Of a DNA stretch of 64,000 nt, positions 24,112 through 31,840 are shown piece by piece (within the stretch, counting starts at the first letter, position 1; each line of letters begins with the position of its first letter). Origin of the DNA: a virus. The notes beneath the pieces are model-generated. The model saw only the letters and a list, made by a program, of their open reading frames with translations, was not told where the DNA came from and ran no database searches. A program made the translations under genes and the position numbers. The stretch is from positions 62,001 to 126,000 of the IMG/VR virus record IMGVR_UViG_3300047375_000952, one strand, 5' to 3'.

Positions 24112-24845
24112 AGTTTCATCGTCTTATGTCGGGCTTGAGGGAGTCCTTGAGCGGTGTTGGAGCTTACGTCCTGAACAGTAAGTCCTCCACCCTTTCTCTG
24201 AATAGGCTTTGTTGCTTTAGCTGTACCCATGAGAGGTACTTGCTCCCAACCATCAAGCGCGTCATCCACAGCCCTAGACCATGAAATATGACCTTCTTCT
24301 AAGGGCTTATCTGTTTCTTCCACAACCCAAGTTGGCTTACCTAAGTGTTGTCTCAGCTCAATCGTCTCAGCGAGTACTTCAGGCATCGCGCTATTTCTAG
24401 CTGTCTTAACGCCAAGTCGAATGATGAGGAGAGTAGGTGACTCAGCCAAGTCTTCTAAGCTCGCCACTCTCAGCTCACGGATGTAGTCGGGGTCGATCAC
24501 ATCCTTGTCAGAGCGCGCGAGGTTTGAGAGCCAAGCAGAAATAAGAGTTGCGTCAGAAACTACTTTTACGAACTCTTCAGGTCGGGCGTGGTGTGCGAGA
24601 GCTGATCTGAGGTGGATCATCAGATCAGCCTTGTTCGCCGTGACTACGATGTTCTCGCGAATCTTTCCTTTGAGTAAACTGCTTCTCTTAACAGGTACGA
24701 TTTCGAGCCCTCCCCAAGCCTTTCTCGCTTGGACGCTCAGGGCTCTCTTAAGCACGCATGAACAAGGGACGGCTTGAGGCATCCCATAATGCCCCTCGTC
24801 CACTTGGACATAACCGTGTCCGTGACACTTCTTGCAGACCGCCAT
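24108..24845 (-). CDS. Putative helicase loader / zinc-finger replication protein
   Basis: This 245-residue protein has an N-terminal zinc-finger pattern (CKKCHGHG at the start, then CSC). The body (DLMIHLRSALAHH, VVSDATLISAWL, LLIIRLGVKTARN, KPTWVVEETDKPL) has the strand-helix order of DnaC/DnaI-like loaders but no clear Walker A. The ATGA overlap with the DnaB-like helicase is strong context for a loader role. If it is a loader it may be ATP-independent, as some phage loaders are. The start at 24845 follows AGGAG. An operator-like palindrome lies just upstream. Confidence 0.6.
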   Translation of the reverse strand: MAVCKKCHGHGYVQVDEGHYGMPQAVPCSCVLKRALSVQARKAWGGLEIVPVKRSSLLKGKIRENIVVTANKADLMIHLRSALAHHARPEEFVKVVSDATLISAWLSNLARSDKDVIDPDYIRELRVASLEDLAESPTLLIIRLGVKTARNSAMPEVLAETIELRQHLGKPTWVVEETDKPLEEGHISWSRAVDDALDGWEQVPLMGTAKATKPIQRKGGGLTVQDVSSNTAQGLPQARHKTMKL

Positions 24846-24917
24846 GACCTCTCCTTTCATCTCTGTGGTAAGTATGTCTTACCCATATCAGAATAAGCGG
24901 AGGTCAGAGCAGTTTTT
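24846..24917. promoter_or_regulatory. Promoter/operator with GGTAAG palindrome
   Basis: A perfect 6-bp inverted repeat, GGTAAG at 24867-24872 and CTTACC at 24878-24883, lies beside the recurrent motif CCATATCAGAATAAG (24883-24897). It is upstream of the loader/helicase operon and resembles the palindrome at 22074-22084, suggesting a shared repressor or activator. Confidence 0.5.
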
Positions 24918-26510
24918 CTACAGGCTTCTAGCGTCCTCCAAAAGACCATCAAAGAGGTCGGCTACCTCCGATTGTCCCATCTCTACAACGGACTCTCCAT
25001 CTGTCTCAGACTTAAGTCTCTTTCCGAGCACAGACTCGATGAGGTTCATCTTGACCCCTAGTGTTTTCATCACGCGATCATCAATCGTCTTGGGGGCGCA
25101 GATGTGGTAGGAAAAGACCCTATCGTGGATAGACCCGATACGGATCATGCGACCAATAATCTGAAGGTAGTCACCCGCGCTCCAAGGGGTGTCGTAGAAC
25201 ACAACAGCCTTTGCAAGCTGTAAGTTGACACCCTCAGCGGCGGCCATTGTGATGAGACACACTCTCGTCTCATTCTCAGGGTCTTGAAATGCTTTCTGAC
25301 TCGCCACGCGCTGATCGCCGTTCTCCGCCCCTGTGATTCGACAGGTCTTGATCTTTCTGCCCTCTAGCTCAGCTTCAAGAATATCAACCATCGACCTGAA
25401 GCGCGAGAACACGATTACTTTCTCGCCGTCCAACTCATTCTCTAGGAGGTCGATCAGAGTGTCGAGCTTCCCACTGTCTCCATCACAGTTAACGAGAGAG
25501 GGGTGATTGACTATTTGCTGACAGATGGTGACTGCTGTGAGCTTCGTCACTTCTCTTTCTATCACCTCACCTGTTTCGGGGTCGATGACCTCTAAGAGTC
25601 CCTGTAGCGCCTCCTCATATTTCGCTTTCTGAGCTTTCGAGAGGGGGCATGGGATTGTCTTAGTCGTGAGAGGGGGTAGCTCCTGAGCCACTTCGTGCTT
25701 GGGACGCCCAATGAAATAGGGGTCGATGACCTCTCGAAAAGCCTCGATGTCTCTCTTTCTGTGGCCTACGACGATCTTAATGCGTCGCCTACCGCCAGGG
25801 AGGGTCTGATCGCGGGTGATGCAGTATTCTCTCATAAAGTGAGTCTTAGTCGTGAAGAGGTGAGGGACAGTGACCTTATAGATCGCCCACGCCTCCATGA
25901 GCCTGTTCTTGATGATAGTCGCAGAAAGACTCCAAACGCGCTCCGCAGATCCCGCTAGGTGCTTACATACCTGATGGACTTGAGATGAGTCATTCTTAAA
26001 AGCGGTAGCCTCATCAAAGATCATCACATGACCGTTCATGTGCTGTAGGTGTTGGAAGTCCATGACAGCGGTACGGTAGCCCATCACAAGAGCTTTCGGT
26101 CCGTCTGAGTAGCTCTGAAACTCCTCGTGAATCTTAGCTCTCTTTTTCTTTGTGCCGAGACACTTGAATATCTTCACACCATTAGTGAATCGAGCAAACT
26201 CTGATTCCCACTGCCCCACGGCACTCTTGGTGGTGCAGATGAGGGCGGGGATTTCGGGCTTCTTCTCCCACAAGTAAGAAAGAGCTGATATCGTCTGCAA
26301 GGTCTTGCCTAGACCTGTATCATCACCGAGAACGAATCGGGGCATGGCGAGGAGATGGAGAATCCCCTGTATCTGATACTGCCTCAAAGTGAGTGGAGCG
26401 CCGTTATCAAGGGTAGTCTTGAGAATCGTTGAGGGGGGTGCTTTGAGATCTTCTTTCGTCCTGATCTTTCTTAGTTTCTCGATGGTGGAGAGTAGCTTTT
26501 CACTTTCCAT
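24918..26510 (-). CDS. SNF2-family DNA translocase/helicase
   Basis: This 530-residue superfamily 2 protein has motif Q/I as LRQYQIQG and GDDTGLGKTLQ, motif II FDEA (165-168), motif III SLSAT, and the C-terminal helicase lobe with VIVFSRFRSM, ITMAAAEGVNLQ and QIIGRMIRIGS (Arg fingers of motif VI). It should translocate on double-stranded DNA; phage members are linked to replication restart, recombination or anti-restriction. It precedes the loader/DnaB genes on the same strand but has its own upstream region (26511-26574). Length is normal for a minimal SNF2 core. Confidence 0.9.
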   Translation of the reverse strand: MESEKLLSTIEKLRKIRTKEDLKAPPSTILKTTLDNGAPLTLRQYQIQGILHLLAMPRFVLGDDTGLGKTLQTISALSYLWEKKPEIPALICTTKSAVGQWESEFARFTNGVKIFKCLGTKKKRAKIHEEFQSYSDGPKALVMGYRTAVMDFQHLQHMNGHVMIFDEATAFKNDSSQVHQVCKHLAGSAERVWSLSATIIKNRLMEAWAIYKVTVPHLFTTKTHFMREYCITRDQTLPGGRRRIKIVVGHRKRDIEAFREVIDPYFIGRPKHEVAQELPPLTTKTIPCPLSKAQKAKYEEALQGLLEVIDPETGEVIEREVTKLTAVTICQQIVNHPSLVNCDGDSGKLDTLIDLLENELDGEKVIVFSRFRSMVDILEAELEGRKIKTCRITGAENGDQRVASQKAFQDPENETRVCLITMAAAEGVNLQLAKAVVFYDTPWSAGDYLQIIGRMIRIGSIHDRVFSYHICAPKTIDDRVMKTLGVKMNLIESVLGKRLKSETDGESVVEMGQSEVADLFDGLLEDARSL

Positions 26511-26574
26511 CGTCTGTCCTTTCTCTGCGCGTGGTTGTGGTTACGCGCATTATATATCAGAAAAAAGATGGTGT
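26511..26574 (-). promoter_or_regulatory. Promoter region of the SNF2 gene
   Basis: The motif TATATATCAGAAAAAAG (26551-26567) reads on the minus strand as CTGATATATAATG, containing a TATAAT -10 box, about 40 bases before the SNF2 start. An inverted repeat of CGCG-type bases (TTACGCGCA) follows. This is the clearest case of the recurrent motif matching a sigma-70-like -10. Confidence 0.5.
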
Positions 26575-27063
26575 TCAGGTGAAGAATAGCCTCAACAGCT
26601 CTCTGTACCTCATGCGGTGGATCAATCCGATGTTTCTGAGGAGCGCGTATTCTCTGATGTGGAGATCCACGAACTCTAAGCCACCGCCTCTTAAGAGTAG
26701 CTTCGCCATTGCTGTCGGTGACCAAAACCTGTAGACCCACAGAATCGCGTTTCTGAGAAGAGTGTTGACCTCCACTGACTGACCAAGAGTGAGTTGAACC
26801 TTATCCCGGCTGAAAGGCACTCGGCTTCCTCCATAAGTCCGTTCTTTCTCCGCGTATATCCTCCCAAGAGTAATAAACTCTAAAGAGATTCTTCGGGTAT
26901 CTCTAGGAAGCCTGTAGCCGTTCTTAAACTTTCTCATCGCGATGGTTCTGACGAGAGGGTCTTGGGTCTTACTCAGAATTTTCACGACTTCTCGGATGGC
27001 GACTTGACATAGCTTAGCCATCGTCGCGTGTGTGTCTCTAAACTCTCTACTTCGTGTGCTCAT
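26575..27063 (-). CDS. Unknown basic protein (162 aa)
   Basis: This strongly basic, helical, Arg/Leu-rich protein has a C-terminus RMRYRELLRLFFT. It begins MSTRSREFRDTHATMAKL. No family is recognised; nucleic-acid binding is plausible from charge only. It is divergent from the membrane metallopeptidase-like gene across 27064-27137, which holds the motif ACCTATCAGAGAAAGG at 27111-27126. Confidence 0.62.
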   Translation of the reverse strand: MSTRSREFRDTHATMAKLCQVAIREVVKILSKTQDPLVRTIAMRKFKNGYRLPRDTRRISLEFITLGRIYAEKERTYGGSRVPFSRDKVQLTLGQSVEVNTLLRNAILWVYRFWSPTAMAKLLLRGGGLEFVDLHIREYALLRNIGLIHRMRYRELLRLFFT

Positions 27064-27137
27064 GATCTCTGCCCCTTAGTCGGTTATTTTCTTATGGGGA
27101 TAGATAGAAAACCTATCAGAGAAAGGAAAGTGACTTT

Positions 27138-27536
27138 ATGAAGTGCTTAAAACCGTTTTTCTTCGAGAATTCTAAGATTCCCGTATGGCTATCAAAGTTT
27201 GCCCCTATTGAAATCAGCGCGATCACTCTCTTCTGTTTCGTGTTTTCTAGGGGCACGCTCAGTGAGGAAACCAAGAGGCATGAGACGATTCACTTTCAGC
27301 AGTATCTTGAGACTTTCGTAGTTGGCTTCCTACTGATTTACTTGTTCGACTATCTGTGGAGCGCGATCGTCAGAAAGAAGGGTTTCACCCGCGACTCTTA
27401 CCTTGCCATCAGGTTTGAGCAAGAGGCTTGGGAATGTGACAAGTTCATCAACTACCTAGACACGAGAAAGAGGTATTCTTGGATGAGTTACCCTCTTGGT
27501 GGGTTAGACTCTTCAGAGAAAGATCAGGATCGCTAG
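27138..27536 (+). CDS. Membrane protein with HETIH motif (132 aa)
   Basis: Two hydrophobic segments (about 22-38 and 61-76) flank KRHETIHFQQYLE, an HExxH-type zinc-binding signature, and a later FEQEAWECD supplies an acidic third ligand candidate. Small integral-membrane proteins with HExxHxxQ are widespread and uncharacterised. It could be a membrane metallopeptidase or only metal-binding. It starts after GGAAAGTGACTTT in a divergent promoter. Confidence 0.6.
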   Translation: MKCLKPFFFENSKIPVWLSKFAPIEISAITLFCFVFSRGTLSEETKRHETIHFQQYLETFVVGFLLIYLFDYLWSAIVRKKGFTRDSYLAIRFEQEAWECDKFINYLDTRKRYSWMSYPLGGLDSSEKDQDR

Positions 27537-27552
27537 GTTGGGGAGGTTTTCT

Positions 27553-27804
27553 ATGAAGAGAAACCCCTCAAAGATGGACATCTTTATTCAGATGAGTAGA
27601 CACGATAAGGATCGAGTCTCTCTTGACGGTAAATCTTTGTTCTTTCTAGGTTATCCTTACGATGCTTATAGGATGCTCAAGAATATGTACCCTGAGTATA
27701 GTGTGGACTACCTATCAAGCTCTTTACTTATTGTTCGAGGGGATGGTTTCTCTCATCGGTTAATACTTGATGAGTTTCTCCCTGAGATGTATGAGATTAA
27801 GTGA
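27553..27804 (+). CDS. Unknown small protein (83 aa)
   Basis: It begins MKRNPSKMDIFIQMSRHDKD after a GGGGAGG ribosome site 8 bases upstream; an in-frame TTG at 27538 is less likely. The protein is alpha/beta with a Tyr-rich middle. No family is recognised. It lies 16 bases after the membrane protein gene and is probably co-transcribed. Confidence 0.6.
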   Translation: MKRNPSKMDIFIQMSRHDKDRVSLDGKSLFFLGYPYDAYRMLKNMYPEYSVDYLSSSLLIVRGDGFSHRLILDEFLPEMYEIK

Positions 27805-27859
27805 TTAATCTTTTATAGTCATCTTTCTTTATTGACGGCCCCTTGAACGGAGAAAGAAC

Positions 27860-28699
27860 ATGAGAAGAACAGCTTCAGAAATAGTCAACTACCTTGAGAT
27901 GAGAGTAGCAAGCCTCGAAAAGCAGGCGATCTTCGGTCTTTTTAAGGGTCGAGAAGAGGTAACTCTTGAGAGCGAGCAAAAACTTCTAGAGAGCCACGTC
28001 AAAGCGACAAGAGGTGTTTCTGATGTTTCTATCGACTTATCTGACAAGAAGAAGATAACGATGGACGTAAGATTTCATGGAGTTCATTTCCATTTCGTAG
28101 GGAAGTGTATACAAGACTTAGAGAGGGTCTACGACGGATATTACAAAAGCGCGAACCCTTCGCTGTTCTTAATGCAGAGAGCAAGGTCTACGGGAAGATC
28201 CCCAAGTTTAGGTGGTGGGAGACGTATGGGAGGCATTGGGAATATATATAGTTTCCAACATGGCGACACTCGCTTTTCTCTCCACACAGATTCAGGAGAG
28301 ATCTATCGTAAGAATAACAACGAGATCTACGAGAAGCTCAAGGCGCTACTCTCTAAGAATTCAGGGTCTCTTGAGAAGAGAGCGGGGGGAGGTATTGGTT
28401 TCTTCTCTATGCTCATTCTTATGCAGAGAGAGTTAGATAGAGAAGATGATATTTACGTCACCTCAGAAGAGTTGGAAACCGCTTTAAAAGACTATCTTTC
28501 TCTACATGGCTTACCTATACAGACTAAATTTGAGAAGGTAGATCTCGACCTGTACAGAGATCCCGATGGTTTAGAGCTTACTTTTGAGGCTGATGGTAGA
28601 TACTTTTATACAGAGCTAAGTTGGAATGAAGAGGGTCGATACGAAACACGGGATATAGAGCCCTCTTTTAAGAAAGGCAAAGTGAGAGAGCTTAAATGA
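27860..28699 (+). CDS. Tagged protein of unknown function (279 aa)
   Basis: It opens with the long form of the tag (RRTASEIVNYLEMRVASLE) and then LFKGREEVTLESEQKLLESHVKA, which parallels the 11134 gene (LFKSYTREEEESIEGAIKA). The first 140 residues of these two proteins are probably homologous. A Gly/Arg-rich stretch (SLGGGRRMGGIGN) and a second beta-rich domain follow. The 3' end overlaps the convergent GIY-YIG gene by 8 bases. Function unknown. Confidence 0.7.
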   Translation: MRRTASEIVNYLEMRVASLEKQAIFGLFKGREEVTLESEQKLLESHVKATRGVSDVSIDLSDKKKITMDVRFHGVHFHFVGKCIQDLERVYDGYYKSANPSLFLMQRARSTGRSPSLGGGRRMGGIGNIYSFQHGDTRFSLHTDSGEIYRKNNNEIYEKLKALLSKNSGSLEKRAGGGIGFFSMLILMQRELDREDDIYVTSEELETALKDYLSLHGLPIQTKFEKVDLDLYRDPDGLELTFEADGRYFYTELSWNEEGRYETRDIEPSFKKGKVRELK

Positions 28700-29012
28700 G
28701 GTTCTTGCCTCTGCACCATTTAGACTGTTCCTCTGTCCAGTATAACCTAGCCTTACCTCGCTTCTTCTTAAGAGCTAACTCTGCTTTCATAGCTTCAGAT
28801 CTGTTAGCGTATGTGCCATAGGTACACATGAGCTTCCAAGGTCTATGCTTTGATGTATATTTACCCCCACCTCTTATTTCTCCGTTGTGTTGTCTCAGTC
28901 TACGGCTAACATCTGTAGTACACCCAACGTAGAAGAATCCCTCAGTAGGCTTTCCACTTGCTGTCTTTCGAGGTTGCTGACTCTGAATGACATATACGAC
29001 CCATTCGTTCAT
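28692..29012 (-). CDS. GIY-YIG nuclease-like protein (URI/SLX1 type)
   Basis: This 106-residue single-domain protein has VVYVIQS (the GIY strand), FFYVGCTTDVSRRLRQHN (the YIG strand plus catalytic Arg), GGGKYTSKHRPWKLM and a glutamate in the following helix (RSEAMKAELALKK), the layout of UvrC-N/SLX1/YhbQ domains. It should cut branched or damaged DNA, or be a remnant of a homing-type nuclease. It shares the divergent region 29013-29082 with the 765-residue gene. Confidence 0.85.
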   Translation of the reverse strand: MNEWVVYVIQSQQPRKTASGKPTEGFFYVGCTTDVSRRLRQHNGEIRGGGKYTSKHRPWKLMCTYGTYANRSEAMKAELALKKKRGKARLYWTEEQSKWCRGKNLI

Positions 29013-29082
29013 GTTAGATCCTTTATACTTAACTGTTTTTAACTATATCAGAAAAGACATTTCTTTAGGGGGGGGGTGTTAG
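29013..29082. promoter_or_regulatory. Divergent promoter with nine-G tract
   Basis: AACTATATCAGAAAAG at 29041-29056 is another copy of the recurrent motif. A run of nine G (29068-29076) lies where the plus-strand ribosome site should be, 6 bases before ATG at 29083. Length changes in the run would alter spacing or strength of that site. Confidence 0.5.
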
Positions 29083-31380
29083 ATGAGCGCATCAAGAAGA
29101 GTCGCTTCAAGATACCTGAAAGCACTTAAAAAATCAGAGAGCGAGACAGTCTTTGACCTTATCGACAAAAAGTTTAAAGATTGGGAGGACTGTTTCAAGC
29201 CTACAGGAAACATTGTTCAGTACACCACAGTGAAGGGATGGTCTTACCTTTCAGAGAAAGAAAGAGCTGATCCTCTAAACAAAGCTAGATATGATTTCGC
29301 TCTCAAGTTATTTGAGGGCTTCAACGAAGCGGTTCAGAAAGACATCTCCAAGCAGGTTGTTGAGAACTTATCTAAGCCTAATCTCGGGCTACCTGAAGAC
29401 GTCTTTTCTGATAACAAGCTCAACCTGACTCTCCAAGAGACTTCTGAAGAGTCCTTAAAAGCTTTAGCGAGTGAGGTTAGTCGTAGCTTTAAGACTGATG
29501 GTTTTCAGAGGGGTGCGTTGAAGCAGTTTTGGGACGCATCTATCGGCGACGAGTTTCTAAGAAGAACTCCGAAGATGCTCGGAGATATTCTGTCTCTTAA
29601 GGTCTTGAAGTCAAAGAAAAAAGATGAGAATCCTGAAGTCAGGCAGATGGTTAGAAATTGCTCTCTTAATTGGACTATGACTACGGTTCTCCCCCTGTTA
29701 GGTTGGGGCGCTGGAGCTCAAGGGGGGGTTGCTTCTGTTAATGCGGTTGCGGGGTTAGCGACCACCAATATCTTAACTGCTTTAGGTGCTACAGGTGTGG
29801 TTGCTACAGTGGGGTCTACCGCAGTTGCTTTTGGGGCGGGGATGGTTTTCTACAAGAAAGCACTACATCAGCTCTCAAGCAAAAGGAGAGAAAGTGCCTC
29901 TAACTTCGACAGCCTAGCTTCAGATATATACTCAGGCTATCAAACTCCCGAAGGGGTGGAGGCTGAGTACAGTAAAAAGCTACAGTCTGTCTTAGAAGAC
30001 AAATCTCTTTCTCCAAAAGACGCGAGAGAAAAGATATGTGGGCTTTATTCTGACTTTCAAGAAAACGCAAGACCCTCGATAGATAAGGGTCTAAAACAGT
30101 TAGGTTATGAGGGTCACTCAGAGGCGTATACTCCGATGAAGAAGTTTCAGAGTTTCTTTAACTCCCTGAAGCTCGGTTCAGAAGATAAGTTACCTACTTT
30201 CGTAATGTTGGCGCGGATGAAACACTTCTATGACGTTCAAGACATGATTTTAGAAGAGTTAGAGAAAGACCCTGTGGGGATAGGTAATGAGATGAGGTCT
30301 TACTTAAGCGGAGAGAAAGAAATAGACCAAGAGCTAGTAGATGCCCTTAGCTTAAGTAAGAAAAGCTCAAAGACCTCTTCAGCAAGTAGGGTTCTCGATA
30401 AGTCGTTAATGAAGCCATATAAGAAAACGATCCCCCATTCAGAAAGAGAGCTAGAAATGGATCAAAGACATTTGAAGAGACAGGTTGTCCGTCAGGTTAT
30501 GCAGAGAAGAGCGAGTCAGAACTCTTACGAGGGTCAGATCAGAACCGCTGCTATGTACTATCAGGCGGGCGCGAAAGACTCACTTAAGGCGATGCTTCTT
30601 AAGTATGTCGTGAACCCTATCGACAAGTTCCGCAGACATCTCGACCTTTTCACGATGCCTGTAGATGACCTCATGGATGACGTGATTGAGGCGATTGCCC
30701 CTGAAGTCGCGGAGAAGATGCTTGAGGCAGAGGTTGACGCAGACTTTGAAGAGTTTGAACAGGGTGCAAAGCTCCGTAACCAAGAGCGCGCCATGTCTCG
30801 CGGAGGCTATGTAGATGAGCTCGATCCTCCTAGCGATAAGAGCCCTGAGTTTATTGAGGGTTATGTGTGGGGAGACACTAACCAACTCCCTGTACCTCCA
30901 TCAGTTAAGAAGAAGTTGGTTGAGGAGGCTGCTCAGGAGCACAGTAAGAAAGTTATTGAGAGAGCCCTCAAGAAAGCATGGCATACGATCAACCCCATCG
31001 AGATCATCAAACACGCCTTTGAGATCATTAAGAAATACGGTTGGGATGCAGATGCAGATAAACAGTGGTATATCAAGTGGCCTATGCGCGTATTCAAGGT
31101 TGTTCTCATGGCAATCGCGGTGGCGTTTGTGGAGGTTCTTGAGCACTACCTCTTGCCTTATGTCTTAGTTAAGCTGACAGGCATTGAGGCGCTTTGGGCG
31201 ACTGCTTCTATCCCTCTTCTTGAGATCATCACACCTATCATTATCGCGTACTTCAAGGGCGCGAAAGACGATGTGGTCGATGAGCCAGGTCACCTCGATT
31301 GGTATGAGGAGAACTACGGTGAGATCGAAGAGGTTCTAGATGATAACGTGTTCGGAAAGAATGCCTCTTACGCCTACTAA
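29083..31380 (+). CDS. Large tagged membrane-associated protein (765 aa)
   Basis: It begins SASRRVASRYLKALKK, the short form of the tag. A Gly/Ala/Val-rich hydrophobic stretch (about 205-260) could insert in a membrane. A second tag-like element, IRTAAMYYQAGAKD, starts near residue 486, followed by a different-looking C-terminal half with two or three hydrophobic helices (VFKVVLMAIAVAFVEVL and IPLLEIITPIIIAYF). The protein looks like two tagged modules joined. A virion-internal or injected membrane-active protein is a reasonable but untested idea. Its stop overlaps the Nudix stop (CTAA, 31377-31380). Confidence 0.68.
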   Translation: MSASRRVASRYLKALKKSESETVFDLIDKKFKDWEDCFKPTGNIVQYTTVKGWSYLSEKERADPLNKARYDFALKLFEGFNEAVQKDISKQVVENLSKPNLGLPEDVFSDNKLNLTLQETSEESLKALASEVSRSFKTDGFQRGALKQFWDASIGDEFLRRTPKMLGDILSLKVLKSKKKDENPEVRQMVRNCSLNWTMTTVLPLLGWGAGAQGGVASVNAVAGLATTNILTALGATGVVATVGSTAVAFGAGMVFYKKALHQLSSKRRESASNFDSLASDIYSGYQTPEGVEAEYSKKLQSVLEDKSLSPKDAREKICGLYSDFQENARPSIDKGLKQLGYEGHSEAYTPMKKFQSFFNSLKLGSEDKLPTFVMLARMKHFYDVQDMILEELEKDPVGIGNEMRSYLSGEKEIDQELVDALSLSKKSSKTSSASRVLDKSLMKPYKKTIPHSERELEMDQRHLKRQVVRQVMQRRASQNSYEGQIRTAAMYYQAGAKDSLKAMLLKYVVNPIDKFRRHLDLFTMPVDDLMDDVIEAIAPEVAEKMLEAEVDADFEEFEQGAKLRNQERAMSRGGYVDELDPPSDKSPEFIEGYVWGDTNQLPVPPSVKKKLVEEAAQEHSKKVIERALKKAWHTINPIEIIKHAFEIIKKYGWDADADKQWYIKWPMRVFKVVLMAIAVAFVEVLEHYLLPYVLVKLTGIEALWATASIPLLEIITPIIIAYFKGAKDDVVDEPGHLDWYEENYGEIEEVLDDNVFGKNASYAY

Positions 31381-31778
31381 GTCTTAGGTGGCGCGATGGG
31401 CTGAGGGGGCTTTATTTCTTTCCTGAACAGGTGGTTGATCGGCTTCCTATCTTTAGGGTGTAGAGGCAGAGAGAGAACACTTGATTTCTCGAACCACCTC
31501 CATTCAGAGTGTTCTTCGTTGAGCGTGGGTGCGAAAAAGTAGTCCACGTCAGCTAGAAAGAGCGTGTAGCCTCTTGTGTCTATGTGGTCATAGACCCTAA
31601 AAGGGGGCGTCTCTCCTATCTCTTCATTCATTTCTCTGAGAGCGGTCTGATAGCGAGACTCTCCCATCTCTGAGCTTCCGCCAGGACAGTTCCAATATCC
31701 TCCCCATTGGTCGTTTCTTCTATTTCTCTTGAGGAGGAGAACCCTCCCATCTTTCTGTAATAAGACTCCTGCGCCCAT
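31377..31778 (-). CDS. Nudix hydrolase
   Basis: This 133-residue protein contains a full Nudix box from Gly34 to Gly55: GSSEMGESRYQTALREMNEEIG, with the REMNEE metal-binding core intact. These enzymes cleave nucleoside diphosphates linked to another moiety (dNTPs, sugar- or cofactor-nucleotides, RNA caps). The short C-terminus is Pro-rich. In a phage it may clean the nucleotide pool or act on modified nucleotides; the substrate cannot be deduced. It is divergent from the 31841 gene. Confidence 0.9.
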   Translation of the reverse strand: MGAGVLLQKDGRVLLLKRNRRNDQWGGYWNCPGGSSEMGESRYQTALREMNEEIGETPPFRVYDHIDTRGYTLFLADVDYFFAPTLNEEHSEWRWFEKSSVLSLPLHPKDRKPINHLFRKEIKPPQPIAPPKT

Positions 31779-31840
31779 ATCTGTACTCCTTTTATGTGTT
31801 CGACTGCACTGTAAAGACTACCATATAAGGAGTTCAGAGG
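31779..31840. promoter_or_regulatory. Divergent promoter region, Nudix / 31841 gene
   Basis: ACTCCTT (31785-31791) and AAGGAGT (31827-31833) form an inverted repeat that supplies the ribosome site of each gene. CCATATAAGG at 31821-31830 is a variant of the recurrent intergenic motif. Confidence 0.4.
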
